From: Petrolisthes cinctipes
Taxonomy: Eukaryota; Arthropoda; Malacostraca; Decapoda; Porcellanidae
DNA: 64,000 nt
Direction of reading: 5' to 3'
NCBI GenBank assembly: GCA_033782935.1
Contig: JAWQEG010001325.1
Coordinates: forward strand, 682,001 to 746,000
Below, in pieces: positions 10,876-20,832 of this stretch. The position numbers and the translations under genes were made by a program. Under the pieces are notes generated by a model, which worked only from the letters and a program-made list of their open reading frames with translations, did not search any database and was not told where the DNA came from. Position 1 is the stretch's first letter. Each line of letters begins with the position of its first letter.

Positions 10876-11032
10876 GGAGAGAGTATACTTTTGATACAAT
10901 TGAGTACATTGATTCCTCCAAAGTATGCCAGGAAACAGGACCAGATTAACAAAAATAATGGTGTTCTGTTGCTGGGAATAGTTTGGAGGAATCATTATCT
11001 CCAAAAATGTCAACAATATACCCTTCCCTTAA
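10872..11032. mobile_element. TTAA-bounded MITE
   Basis: It runs from TTAAGGAGAGAGTATAC to CCCTTCCCTTAA, with the inner arms ATTCCTCCAAAGTATGCC and ATAGTTTGGAGGAATC. It shares its left TTAA with the preceding G-rich element. Confidence 0.75.
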
Positions 11033-11063
11033 AGAGATAATATTATACACACAAATGGTGCAA

Positions 11064-11171
11064 CTCAGATATCCAGTTAATGATACGTTCATTCATGTCA
11101 TGAGACACATGGGTTACGGAACCCGTGTGTTTGTGACATAATATGAACATATTATTATTTGGATATCTATG
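11064..11171. repeat. Imperfect ~108-bp inverted repeat
   Basis: The arms pair AGATATCCA with TGGATATCT, GTTCAT with ATGAAC, and ACACATGGGTT with AACCCGTGTGT around ACGG. It is the left part of the dispersed repeat also found at 41,545-41,848. Confidence 0.6.
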
Positions 11172-11231
11172 TTGTAAAACTGTGATTGAAATATATACAC
11201 AACGGTTATAACACGTTAGTCATTACAAGTA

Positions 11232-11386
11232 CAGTCACGAGCACTAATAAGTATCCAACTCTTGGTTAAAGCTTCGATCAGTCCAATTCACCAACGAAGT
11301 AATTCCAATGGAGATCTTATTGTGCATTCATTTACTGTCCCTAGGTATTCGAAGCACACCTGACTACTTATTAGTGGTCGTGAGTG
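11232..11386. mobile_element. Tc1/mariner-like MITE, family 1
   Basis: It is flanked by TA on both sides. The termini CAGTCACGAGCACTAATAAG and CTTATTAGTGGTCGTGAGTG are inverted repeats, and the length is 155 bp. It has no coding capacity. TA target duplications and CAGT-type ends fit Tc1/mariner. Confidence 0.85.
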
Positions 11387-11388
11387 TA

Positions 11389-11547
11389 CACTTGTCGCGA
11401 CTCAAATATGTATCCAGGCTTGTTTCGAATACCCTGATCGAATATTAAGCAAGCTCAAGCAAATATGAAACAGGATAAGTGTTGTAATTGGTTCAATAGT
11501 ATTCGGAACTTCAACAAGATCTGGAAATTTTTTTTGGATTGCGAGTG
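11389..11547. mobile_element. Tc1/mariner-like MITE, family 2
   Basis: It begins straight after the TA that ends the previous MITE. The right terminus is TTGGATTGCGAGTG followed by TA. The left terminus CACTTGTCGCGACTCAAA is a decayed form of CACTCGCAATCCAAA seen at 28,508 and 20,365. Confidence 0.75.
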
Positions 11548-11549
11548 TA

Positions 11550-11730
11550 CAATGCGTCTACTTGCAATATACTTATTTGAAAACAGTTGAATCTGCATAT
11601 TGACAAATTATCATTGAGTTTGCTTTGCCCGAGTAGACGACTGAATTTCGGTCCAGTTCATTGTTACCAGATTTAACACCAGCATATTGGTGGACGAAGT
11701 GGCCTCGAGTCATCTGTGCGCAACTGTACA
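11550..11730. repeat. Dispersed repeat, right part
   Basis: It is similar to 41,660-41,848 (GCATATTGACAAATTAT, ACGACTGAATTTCGGT, GTGGCCTCGAGTCATCTGTG). Together with 11,064-11,229 it forms one unit split by the two TA-flanked MITEs. Confidence 0.75.
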
Positions 11731-11879
11731 CTAGTCAAACGTAATTTCTGACCAGAGACGTTGGCAGGCACCACACACACACACATACCCTGCATTCGAA
11801 CTCAGCCTCTATAGGTGTACTGGGTGGGGAAATGAGCAATACCAGGCGATTCAAAGCTTTCTGTCCCTCACACTCTGGT

Positions 11880-12740
11880 CAGAAATTATGTATCACGAGT
11901 GTACTGTCACTCATAAAAGAAATCCCCCCCCCCCCCTCCTTGGCTCAAGCTGCAGTAACTCATGGCAGTCCAGATCTGGCAACAGTGTGGCTGAAGTTGG
12001 GTGGGTGGGTTAAGGGGGTACTTCTTTCTTGGTACTTTGGAGTGCCTTGATTCCTTCAAAGTATGCTAGGAAACAGGACCAGAGGGGCAAAATTAATGGT
12101 GTTCTGTTGCTTGAAATAGTTTGGAGGATTCAGTTGCTGCAGAATTACCAACACAAAATTTCCCCTTAAATTTAGTAGGTCAGAAAGGGGGTGGTGGAGG
12201 GTGGAAAGTGGGTGACCACCTCTATCTACACAATTTCTGATCAGATCACTAGAGTTGCAACATTCTTTAGTACAAATGTTTATATACAATAATTTATCTA
12301 ACTATTCTCACCTCCTGCTTTCGATTACGGAACATAATTATGTAACAAAACATGATCTTATCAGCAAGTCGTGTAAACAGAGGTAGTCATCAGCCTCACA
12401 CCCTCTTAGCGCCACCTAGTCTGGGGCCTTATGTAAATCCGTGGGAAATTCGTGATCATTTTAGTTTCTTTTCATAAATAGTAAGTTTGAGGGATAACAA
12501 ATCCAAAAAAAGTTGTCAACAATTTTTTATCCACTTTGATGACGTCATTCTAAGTATGACGGCATCAGATCCTTAAAAAATGATACTAATTAGCCTGATA
12601 ATTCTCTATTTTAACGGAATATTATCATTTTTTCTTCTTGTTATGATGTTATTAGTTGCAATAGTGGAAGGGAAATGAATTTCGCACTTACTTAATGTTT
12701 GGCTGATTTATGCAAATTAGATGACGTCATAATTACACCA
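11880..12740. repeat. Left arm of a large inverted repeat
   Basis: Segments match the reverse complement of 15,110-15,640: TCACTCATAAAAGAAA with a C-run and a GGCAGTCCAGATCTG-like segment, then GTGATCATTTTAGTTTCTT and TATGCAAATTAG with TGACGTCAT. Identity is moderate and interrupted by the MITE at 12,010. Confidence 0.6.
12010..12169. mobile_element. TTAA-bounded MITE
   Basis: It runs from TTAAGGGGGTACTTC to TTTCCCCTTAA and has both inner arms (CCTTCAAAGTATGC, ATAGTTTGGAGGATTC). Confidence 0.75.
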
Positions 12741-13732
12741 GAACTAAAGACATGAGCTCAAAATAAGACTATTGAATATACATTTAGTAAATTCTTGTTT
12801 CTAAGTGACAAGCACTTGAGTATATATACATGTATCGTTTTAAGTTTGTTACACAGAATATCATGTGCAGTTTCATCACATAATCTAATTATCTTTCGAT
12901 CTATTTTACATAGACAGCAGTTAATGTTTCTATTTACATATGAAGGTCTTCATTGTCACTGTCTTCATTCACTGTAGAACTTGAATTGTCGCTGTTTCTG
13001 TTTTCGCAGTTTGGTTGACATGAAGCACACATATGTGTACATTTGAGATTGTGTTTACAACAGGAACAACTCAAGTTTTGGGGTATTTAAAGTCGCAACA
13101 ACTTACAAATAATCGATATTCTTAAAATTAGGAAGCAAAGGATCATGGGTAATAAACAGGTGTAAAAAGGAAAATGCTGTCATAAATTCCTATCAATACG
13201 ATTTTATGCCATTTTTAACAATGAATAATGATCATCAGCATCGTATAATCATGCATTGTAAAATTGATTATTGTAGCTTAATACAGGTGTAAAGCTTCAA
13301 GTTATGAAACACGAAAAAACAACATGGCTGACTCTAGAACAGCAATTGCCAAAAGAGGCTGACTTGATTAATTAAAACAAACCTTTATATATAGTTTTTT
13401 TTATCAGTTACACCTCATGTAATACAAATACATTATAGATGTTTTCAACAAAACTGGTTGTCAATAATTTGCGTCATTTTTCTGTTTGTTACTACCAGAA
13501 ACAGTAGAGAAGGAAATTTACCACAGAAAGCCCAATTCTTATAATTTGGGCTTATTTCTAATAAAGCATAAACATACAAATCCCGTAAACCAGAAACAAC
13601 AGCAATGATGACACAATAGCAACTTTTAACCTGAAATCACTATAGTCATCCATAATGGAGTGAATTACAAAGAAGAAATCAAACAAATTTTCCAAAACTA
13701 TGTGAAAAATAAGAAAGACTAAGGGCCGATTC
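12741..13732. other. No gene recognised; AT-rich
   Basis: No frame or repeat here that I can assign. A short palindrome (AAGCCCAATTC...TTTGGGCTT) lies near 13,527-13,554. The A/C duplication runs to at least 13,243. Confidence 0.5.
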
Positions 13733-14990
13733 CACAGTCGTCAATATTTGTTGGCTAGCCAACAAACAAAAACCTTTGGTAACGTGTCCGATTCCACAGT
13801 CGTTTTTCGGGACCCAGTTTGTTAGGGCGCCAACCAAAATCATAAGCATTATTGGAACTTTGGTGAGGGATCATTGGTGAAGGGTATACCTGCCCAACCG
13901 AGCTTACTAATTATATATTATTGAAAATATTTATATTATTTGCATACCAAATTATTGTTTTTCATTGTATAATAAATGTCCATTGTTTTCTATAGAAGGC
14001 ATCCAGAAACAAGGAAAAACAGCAAGATTGTATTATTTTTACGATAATCCTGCTGATCGCAGTAAATTCACGTCTGTCGTCTGCTGTGCTTCAATCAGTG
14101 TTGCCAAGTATGGGAAAGTTTCCCTAGACATGAAGAATTAGAGGTAGCAATGGGGAAATTATATTAAGATTATTGAAAAATAAATGAGGACATTTCTACA
14201 AGACGAAATATACGACTATCTTCAAGAGTAAACAGGAAATTTTTGAGGTAAAAAGGGAAAATCTGATGTTGAAGTTGGGGAAATTTCGTCAAGCAGACCT
14301 GGCAACACTGGCTTCAACTCGGCTAATTAAGCATCACAGCACATCATTATTTTACATCTATTGTTCTTCCAACACGTTACTCCAAATTCATTATAGATAA
14401 GCCTGTGAAACATTTATTATGGTATAACTTTATACTAGTACTTGGAACTGAGTAGAGGGAACCAATTATAACTCAAATTTACACTAGTGTAGACACGTCC
14501 AAGAACAATCTTCTGTTAGATATAATTTGTGCAGTTTGTATGGTCTCTTTAATCGAATTACCTGCTATGACAGCAGACAAATGTATTATTAAAACATTAT
14601 TTATGTATTTGAAATATATTTAACATCAGTATTTCTCAAGTTTTATGTTATTTTGTGAAAATTAACTGCTGATAAGTTAAATCAGCAGTAGCCTTGTCAC
14701 GAGGGGAAATTGTGGTCGTCAACTCGTCATGTGTTCTCTCTTCCAAGTTCCATCTGCTCACAGGTGACAGTTCATATTTCGGTGCGAGTTTGTTATAGTT
14801 ATATGGCCAATATCCACCATTCAGGTGTACCAACCCTTCCGGGGATTTGTTTGCGCGGCCACCAAGTTTGTTGGCTAGCAAACCAAAGATCAGACGACTG
14901 TGGAATCGGAAAGGCTTATTGGTAACGGGTCTCACCATGTTGGTGATGGTTTTTGTTCAGGCTGTAACAAATCGACTGTGGAATCGGCCC
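13733..14990. mobile_element. Harbinger-like non-autonomous element with nested termini
   Basis: A 1,258-bp element with ends GGGCCGATTCCACAGTCG and CGACTGTGGAATCGGCCC, flanked by TAA on both sides. A 3-bp TWA duplication is typical of PIF/Harbinger. A second inner pair (TCCGATTCCACAGTCG near 13,787; CGACTGTGGAATCGGA near 14,897) repeats the terminus. The only frames are under 100 codons and show no transposase motif. Confidence 0.75.
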
Positions 14991-15109
14991 TAAATGTTAC
15001 ATGATAGAATGTTTGGAAAAATAACTATTTTTCACATGGAAAAGTTTTGCAAGCTTATTTCCTTGGTAATTAGGCCATTTTTTTTTTACGAAAATAGGCT
15101 TGATATAAA

Positions 15110-15296
15110 TTATTTTCTATATATTGAGTGATGACGTCATAGCTAATTTGCATAAAATACCCTTAAATTACTTCATACAAAATTTGTGACATCTTTTAAT
15201 GAAATCAGCGCCTTTCAAACTACAAATTTAAGCGAAGAAACTAAAATGATCACAGAGTTCCTACGGGAGTGATTTTAACTACATAAAGCCCCGGAC
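15110..15296. repeat. Right arm of large inverted repeat, part 1
   Basis: The reverse complement of the 12,410-12,740 region: ATGACGTCATAGC, TTTGCATAAAATA, GAAACTAAAATGATCAC, CATAAAGCCCCGGACTA. Confidence 0.6.
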
Positions 15297-15496
15297 TAAC
15301 CCTCGTTTTGGTGGATTTAAGTAGGTCATAAAGTAAATATTTGTCTGTATACTTGTGCATCATTCTGTTATGTTTTCGTGATATGCGTGTGTGTGTGTAG
15401 ATTCTCATGGGTCCTGCCTACCCGTATGTATTGTTTCCTGCCTGTTGATTGACACTACGGCGCAATTAATAATAATAATAATAAAAAAAAAAAACT
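15297..15496 (+). mobile_element. LINE 3' end, severely 5'-truncated
   Basis: It matches the end of ORF2 and 3' UTR of the I-like LINE (CGTTTTGGTGGATTTAAGTAG, then ACTACGGCGCAATTAATAAT and an A-tail). Only about 200 bp was inserted, inside the right inverted-repeat arm. Confidence 0.85.
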
Positions 15497-15640
15497 CTTA
15501 CACCCGCTCTCTCACCCCCGAACACTTCTCCCCCCAAGGGTAAGCCACACTGTTTACAGATCTGAACTGCCATGAATTACTGCAAAACTAGCCTAGGGGG
15601 GGGGGGGGTCGTTTCTTTTATGAGTGACTATATCGTACGT
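15497..15640. repeat. Right arm of large inverted repeat, part 2
   Basis: The reverse complement of 11,880-12,000: CAGATCTGAACTGCCATGAA, a G-run, and TTTCTTTTATGAGTGAC. Confidence 0.6.
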
Positions 15641-16140
15641 TCGTATGTGATAATAGTTTGGCTCCAAAGGTAAGGTTTCATGTAATAACACACAAACAGA
15701 CAGCCTCAGATTCAAATGTTATATTTATGCACGATGGTTACATAGAATTAATGCATTTTTAACATGATTCATTGTCAAAAGCTATTTTTTAAGCATCGTT
15801 TTTAAAGGGAATGTGATCCTGATCTTGTCACAGTCCATTATTTTATTTATTAATTTATTTTTTATCTATTTATTTATTTAATATCTAACAGTTTATTGGA
15901 CTTTCAGAAACGTTTATACTAGCTACAGGAGCTTGAAGTTACTTTGCTTCTGGTGAATATACAGCGATTCCTCCTCAACTAATATGACCTAAAACACATG
16001 CCTCAAATAATTCATTTCAGTGTTTGAAAGTTATAGACAATGACAAAAGTATATGGATTTTGGTGTAATTTTCACGTCATGTGTTACAGGTACTGGGAGT
16101 CGCTGGCGAATCTTTGTAAAATAAAGAAAATGTATTATAG
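15641..16140. other. Intergenic or 3' UTR of the Cys-rich gene
   Basis: It is AT-rich with several TTTATT blocks at 15,840-15,890, which on the minus strand read AATAAA. These could be polyadenylation signals for the gene ending at 16,447. That use is inference. Confidence 0.3.
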
Positions 16141-16416
16141 ATCATGGAAGGATAGAGTGCCTTATTGAACCATATCCGTGTACTACATCATGGAAGGATA
16201 GAGTGACTTATTGAACCATATCCGTGTACTACATCATGGAAGGATAGAGTGACTTATTCAACCATATCCGTGTACTACATCATGGAAGGATAGAGTGACT
16301 TATTCAACCATATCCGTGTACTACATCATGGAAAGATAGAGTGCCTTATTCAACCATATCCGTGTACTACATCAAGAAGGGAGAAGAGTGCCTTATCCAT
16401 CCATTGCCGTGAAGAG
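16141..16416. repeat. 46-bp minisatellite, five copies plus a diverged sixth
   Basis: The unit begins ATCATGGAAGGATAGAGTG and ends CATATCCGTGTACTAC. The five copies differ at a few sites; the sixth (ATCAAGAAGGGAGAAGAG...) is diverged. There are no spacers, so it is not CRISPR. It lies in the predicted 3' UTR of the Cys-rich gene. Confidence 0.9.
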
Positions 16417-16446
16417 GTCACATTCAGTAGTCCGTCAGTCATCAGT

Positions 16447-16469
16447 TTAGCAATTCGGTGTTGAATTAT
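16447..16469 (-). CDS. Cys-rich secreted protein, terminal coding exon (exon 4)
   Basis: On the minus strand the acceptor is CATCTCTTTTCAG followed by AT, in the phase left by exon 3. The seven-residue ending DNSTPNC and TAA follow, so the protein ends on a cysteine. The 46-bp minisatellite lies just downstream, in the presumed 3' UTR. Support is the good pyrimidine tract and the matching phase; the exon is short, so an alternative last exon is possible. Confidence 0.45.
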
Positions 16470-17474
16470 CTGAAAAGAGATGAGTAATATTATACAAAGT
16501 ACTGTACAGTACATGCAGAGGGCCATTACCATCGGCATCATGGAGCGAAGTGTCAACATCTTTTAACACAATAGAACATTTCCCTAAGCATAATTACCTA
16601 CTACCGGTACTTTTTTGTAAAGTGAAACAGTAGACTTCACATTTTTTTACCTCAGAGGCCACCTGCTGTAGGTAAAATAGTGGGCTACTGATTCCTCTTA
16701 ACTACAGAATGCTAAAAACTGGCGAATACCTCAGTCAATAGTATATATTGAAGGAATCAGTTGTCCACAATTTACAGATAACAGATGACTCCTTTATTTA
16801 TGTTCATGGGAATGAATGAAAGACATTATAAAAACTTCATGGACTACTATTTCCCTATCTATCAATCAATCTTCTCTATACCGTAGCAATCGCCTTATTC
16901 CCAGACAAACCATTTCCAAATCGATCTGTTCTCTCTCTCTAACTCACAGGCTCATTTTCCCAATATCACAACTCTATTTAATGAAGTGGTAACTAAATAG
17001 GCTTTCGTTGTCAGAAATCCTGAGCTTAATAATTCCTCCAAACTATAACACGAAAGAAAACACGTGTTGTATAAGAGGGAAGTACCGGGTATATAATAAG
17101 TTTCTTGGCATTGTCAGTATGGATAAATTATTATAAGTTCTGCCACAATAGACTATTGGTGTCAATTTAACAAATAAAGTCATGATATGTCCATTGTTTC
17201 CTTCCCCTAAGAAGTTGTATGTTAATTTTATTATGTTAAAGGTGCAGTGTGTTGTGGACGAATTGAAGGCAATTATTTGATTCTTCTAAAGTACGACTAG
17301 AACAGAATACCTCAGTATACTAGTAGGTAGCAAGTCTTACAAAATATTATAGAGAAATCAGTAACTTCAAGTTAATGAATGCTGATTTATATAACTAACT
17401 TATATTTTACTGTCGAAGATGTAAACAATGTTCAGAGTATAATATGTATGATGACACTTCTATAGAACAAGACG

Positions 17475-17475
<1 letters not shown>
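16470..17475. other. Intron 3 of the Cys-rich gene (part)
   Basis: AT-rich sequence. Two decayed pieces resembling the TTAA-MITE body lie near 16,690-16,775 (GATTCCTCTTAACTAC) and 16,985-17,090 (ATTCCTCCAAACTATAA). Confidence 0.4.

Positions 17476-17527
<52 letters not shown>
17476..17527. repeat. (TC)n microsatellite
   Basis: An uninterrupted TC run of about 50 bases inside predicted intron 3. Confidence 0.95.
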
Positions 17528-17529
<2 letters not shown>

Positions 17530-17710
17530 ATCGCTAGAATATGTCTCCCACTAATAAATGTGAAGCCATCAAGGTTAGCAAGGAGGTAAAGGATATGTTG
17601 AGTATTATTAATCTTTTGTTATGTTGTTGAAGCCAAACAAACAAACAGTCCCTTTACATAAAGATAAACCTGAAGCTTCATCAACACTGTAACTATAATT
17701 GTACAATTAC

Positions 17711-18012
17711 CTGGAAGACAACATTTGCAAGTGACGTCGTTATTGCAGCCACATCTATCAGCATTCCGATTGTTCCGATATCCTATTGGGCACTTCTCCG
17801 TTTTCCTCATGCAAAATCCACGGTTTGCTTTACAGGAATCACCTATGCACTTGATGACACATTTACACTCAGGATTCTCACAGGCAAGAGGAGTAGAAGG
17901 AATGTAGTATGTATCCATCAATAGGAGGTTCCCCATATTTCCAGTACACAGACCAGTATCATTACCTTCGCCGCCCACGCACTCATTTGTCTGTATACAT
18001 TTCTGACAGCAT
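17711..18012 (-). CDS. Cys-rich secreted protein, exon 3
   Basis: A 302-nt exon (1 + 100 codons + 1) bounded by AACCTGTTTCAG and CAG/GTAATT. It encodes 17 cysteines in two modules. Landmarks are CCQKCIQTNECVGG at the start, LACENPECKCVIKC in the middle, and DRCGCNNDVTCKCCLP at the end. The recurring CxC(C) endings and the GG or GF before a Cys suggest repeated disulfide-bonded modules. A potential N-glycosylation site (GNDTG) is present. I cannot name the family. Extracellular function (defence, inhibitor or matrix) is possible but undetermined. Confidence 0.65.
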
Positions 18013-18136
18013 CTGAAACAGGTTAATAAATATATGAATGCACACAATAAAAAAACTATCGGTTCAATTCTTGTGTGAAACATCCTGATACCTCAGACGA
18101 TGGATACTGAAAAATGACTTGTTTATTCCATGGGCA

Positions 18137-18860
18137 GTAATTTTTACTCTCCCGCAGCCATTTTTTTTACTATCTTTAGCGATTTCTGTAGTGCCTTGCA
18201 GGCCTTGGGCAATTTTAACTCTTGCCATCCCCTGGTGTTGGCCATCCTTGAGTGTCTTGTGCTGCTGGGACGTCGTGGCCGCAGAGTAACATATTGTTGG
18301 ATTCTGGCTCATGTGTATGTCAATGGGAATGAACAGGCTGACGCTCTGGCTAAGGCTGTGGCATCCAGTGCTCGGCTTCCTGCCAGGCGTCATCCCGAAC
18401 CTGCTGCAGACCTTCCACCCTACATAGATGCTGCCGTTCGTCCTGTTGGCAGGACAGATGGGACACCGTCGGGGATAACAGCGCCTGGGTTTGTGGAGCT
18501 ACAGCTGCCTGTCCCGCCGGTGGGAGGCGGCTCTTGCCTGTCTCCACATTGGCCACTCACCTTTGACCCATAGATTTTTAATGGATAGAGTTCCCCCTCC
18601 CTACTGTGATGATTGTCTAGTCCCTTTGACAGTGCGGCATCTTCTTGTGGAGTGTCCCAGCCTTGGGGACCTTCGTCGTTGGTACATCTCCGAGTTCCGG
18701 GTGGGGGACGCTTCTTACAGTCTCTCCCAGGTGCTCGGGGAGGAGGCTTGTAGTGTGGGAGGTAGCACCCTCTCTTTTGTGGAGGAGGCTGTCCTCCTCC
18801 CTTCTACCCTGGCTGTTGCACCGCCAGATGCATAGTGGCATTTATCAATCAATCTATTCC
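18137..18860 (+). pseudogene. LINE RNase H and C-terminal fragment
   Basis: The first frame has an RNase H tail (VTYCWILAHVYVNGNEQADA, LAKAVASSARLPAR). After a frameshift near 18,500 a second frame continues with WEAALACLHIGHSPLTHRF, PYCDDCLVPLTVRHLLVEC and ends at 18,835. This is the C-terminal region of a Jockey/I-type LINE, a different family from the one at 20,558. It lies in intron 2 of the Cys-rich gene, opposite strand. Confidence 0.85.
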
Positions 18861-19409
18861 TGGGGCATTATGAGTTGTGCCGATCATCTGCAGAACCATC
18901 TGGCCCCTACTTTAAGTCGCTTGACGGTCTTGTGATCAACCTTATTATATCTTTGGAAGGAATAACTCTTCTGAGCCCTTCTACTAAGTGGGTAAATTCC
19001 CCCTGCCCTCGGATTATGAGACCAGTATACTAACCACCCAAACTAGTGTAAGTACAAAGAGCAGCAACAAGATGAATACCAAGTCTGAGAGAATTATTAA
19101 CCATTGAGGAAAGACTTAAGGAATCTAAAGTTACTTAAACTGTAAGAATGACTAAAGAATGAATCACATTACTAGAAAAAAATGGTGTGTGCGAAGAACA
19201 TACATAAAATAAAAGAATTATATGATAATTGATATATAAAAAACTTAACTCTATAAAGATACAAATGATGGAACACACATACACATTAACATGGCAGTGG
19301 CATGGGGTTGGCTACGATGGGTTTGAATCAATATTGTTTAACAAGGTCGAGACTGATGGTATTACACACACACACACACACAGAGGGAGGTTCTAATGAT
19401 TATACTGAC
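18861..19409. other. Intron 2 of the Cys-rich gene; little recognised
   Basis: A decayed tRNA-like head on the minus strand near 18,985-19,045 (GGGTGGTTAGTATACTGG) may be an old SINE. A CA repeat lies near 19,363-19,381. Confidence 0.35.
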
Positions 19410-19527
19410 GAACAAGCACTGGGAGATCTGCAGGGAGAGAAGACGTCCTTGTAAGCGTCTGGTGGACACTCACAACCCGGTGTACACTCGCCTCCATTGG
19501 CCAAACACCTCCCAGAGTCTGAACATT
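19410..19527 (-). CDS. Cys-rich secreted protein, exon 2
   Basis: A 118-nt exon (2 + 38 codons + 2) with acceptor ATATGTTTTCAG and donor TTC/GTCAGT. It encodes seven cysteines: CSDSGRCLANGGECTPGCEC, a linker, then SPCRSPSAC. Joined to exon 3 it reads ACSCCQKC, keeping the CxCC pattern of the other modules, which supports the junction. The TTAA MITE at 19,539 ends about 12 bp from the acceptor, so the branch point would lie in the transposon. If the donor is not used, the frame meets TAA two codons on. Confidence 0.6.
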
Positions 19528-19538
19528 CTGAAAACATA

Positions 19539-19778
19539 TTAAGGGGGTCATACAGTTTGGGTACATTGCAGGGCTACTGATGATTCCTCCTAAATAATAT
19601 GCCAAGAAACAGCAGCAGATTAACATATATGATGGTGTCCTGCGGGGCTACTGATTCCTCCTAAATATGCCAGGAAACAGCACCAGATTGACATATATGA
19701 TGGTGTCCTGTTGCTTGGAATAGTTTGGAGGAATCAGGCAGTTGCTCCAGATTTGTTAGCACCACTACACCCCCTTAA
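19539..19778. mobile_element. TTAA-bounded MITE with internal duplication
   Basis: It runs from TTAAGGGGGTCATAC to ACACCCCCTTAA. The segment GGGCTACTGA...GATTCCTCCTAAAT plus CAGATT...ACATATATGATGGTGTCC is present twice, making this copy longer (240 bp). It lies immediately upstream of exon 2 in gene orientation. Confidence 0.75.
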
Positions 19779-19887
19779 TATAACACACAGTAATCCATTG
19801 TTTTCCACTGCAGTTATTGGCTATGTGTGTGTATTGCATTATCTGTAATGAACATGTTTACAGTAAACCCACTTTATACATTACACA

Positions 19888-19975
19888 CCCATTATTTTTT
19901 TTTTTTTTTATACCTCAACCTCGGGACTGAAGGGTGTCAGTAGCCCGTAACTCTTGCGAGGCCCCGAGATTATTT
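19888..19975 (-). repeat. Possible SINE/LINE 3' tail
   Basis: On the minus strand CTCGGGGCCTCGCAAGAG, GGCTACTGACACCC and CAGTCCCGAGGTTGAGG lead into a short A-run, as expected of a retroposed 3' end. Family not recognised. Confidence 0.3.
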
Positions 19976-20199
19976 GCTGTCATGCCTTGTTTTTCATTGT
20001 TATTGCACTGCTTGTAATGAATGTGTGTGAAGTAAATCCTCTTTGTAAACTCAAAAGCCAGAATTCTAAAAACATAATTCTAAGCTAATGATTGCACACA
20101 TCCCCTCCACTACCTCCCATGTCCCACTTTCTCATTGTTCTGCAGCAGTTTGAAGCTTCAGTGAATATAGTATGAGAATAATATACAGGCACAAAGGTA

Positions 20200-20362
20200 C
20201 AGTCGGCGGCAGAAGTCCTGTCGCCTCATCTGCTTCACCGAGACACGCAGTGTTCATGGAACCGAGAAATACGCACTTTTACTACTCCTAATAATCTCGA
20301 GTCTATGAACAACCCGTGCCTCGGTGAAGCAAGTGAGGCGACAGGACTTTTGCCGCCGACTG
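20200..20362. mobile_element. Tc1/mariner-like MITE, family 3 (long termini)
   Basis: It is flanked by TA. The termini pair over about 43 bp (CAGTCGGCGGCAGAAGTCC with the complementary right end GGACTTTTGCCGCCGACTG). The length is 163 bp. Confidence 0.85.
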
Positions 20363-20364
20363 TA

Positions 20365-20450
20365 CACTCGCAATCCAAAATATGTATCCAGGCTTGCTTC
20401 GAATAGCCTGATCGGGAATTTAGCGAGCTCAATCAAATATGAAACATCTT
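20365..20450. mobile_element. Tc1/mariner-like MITE, family 2, left part
   Basis: It starts CACTCGCAATCCAAAATATG directly after the TA ending the family-3 MITE and follows the family-2 body (ATCCAGGCTTGCTTCGAATA). The right end is missing. Confidence 0.7.
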
Positions 20451-20832
20451 GGTTTTAATTAATATTTCATGTTCTACATCATAACGTTAATGATAGTTAT
20501 TACACATAATAAGTAAATAATTATTATACAGAATGTAAAGTTTTAAACGTCACAATGAGTCTCGCCCCAACCTTATTAGTGTGAAGACGTTCTCCTGGCG
20601 CTCTGCCTACATTGTTGTTTGTGTTGCTGTTTGTGTTCTCGTTTTTGTGTTGTTTGTGTGTTCTTGTTTGTGTGTTGCTGTTTCTGTGGTGTTGCTGGTG
20701 TTGTTTGTTTGTTGTGGTTATGTGTATTGTTTTGTTGTGATTGTTTGTGTGTGTGTGTGTATGTGTGTGTGTGTGTCCCTAGCTGATTGAGTGTTCAGCT
20801 GTTCGTGTTGTTGTTTGCTTGCCATCTAGGCC

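Larger units (their letters stand above)
1..13243. repeat. Direct repeat copy A (pairs with 50,755-64,000)
   Basis: The sequence from base 1 recurs from 50,755 to the window end with an offset of 50,754 to 50,762, shifting only at short indels, mostly in simple repeats. The long translated frames in both copies (516, 507, 286 and 376 aa) are identical. I noticed roughly a dozen scattered substitutions. The match is cut only by the window ends, so the true length is unknown. It is either a recent segmental duplication or an assembly duplication. Confidence 0.97.

Noticed and set aside
14648..14938. 96-aa frame as a Harbinger transposase remnant
   Set aside because: No transposase motif; much of it is the terminal repeat sequence translated.
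16141..16370. Regular repeats resembling a CRISPR array
   Set aside because: Units are directly adjacent with no unique spacers, and the sequence is eukaryotic.
16655..16690. 15-nt microexon with CTACAG and GAG/GTAAAA borders
   Set aside because: In the phase after exon 3 it would introduce a stop, and the pattern is short enough to occur by chance.
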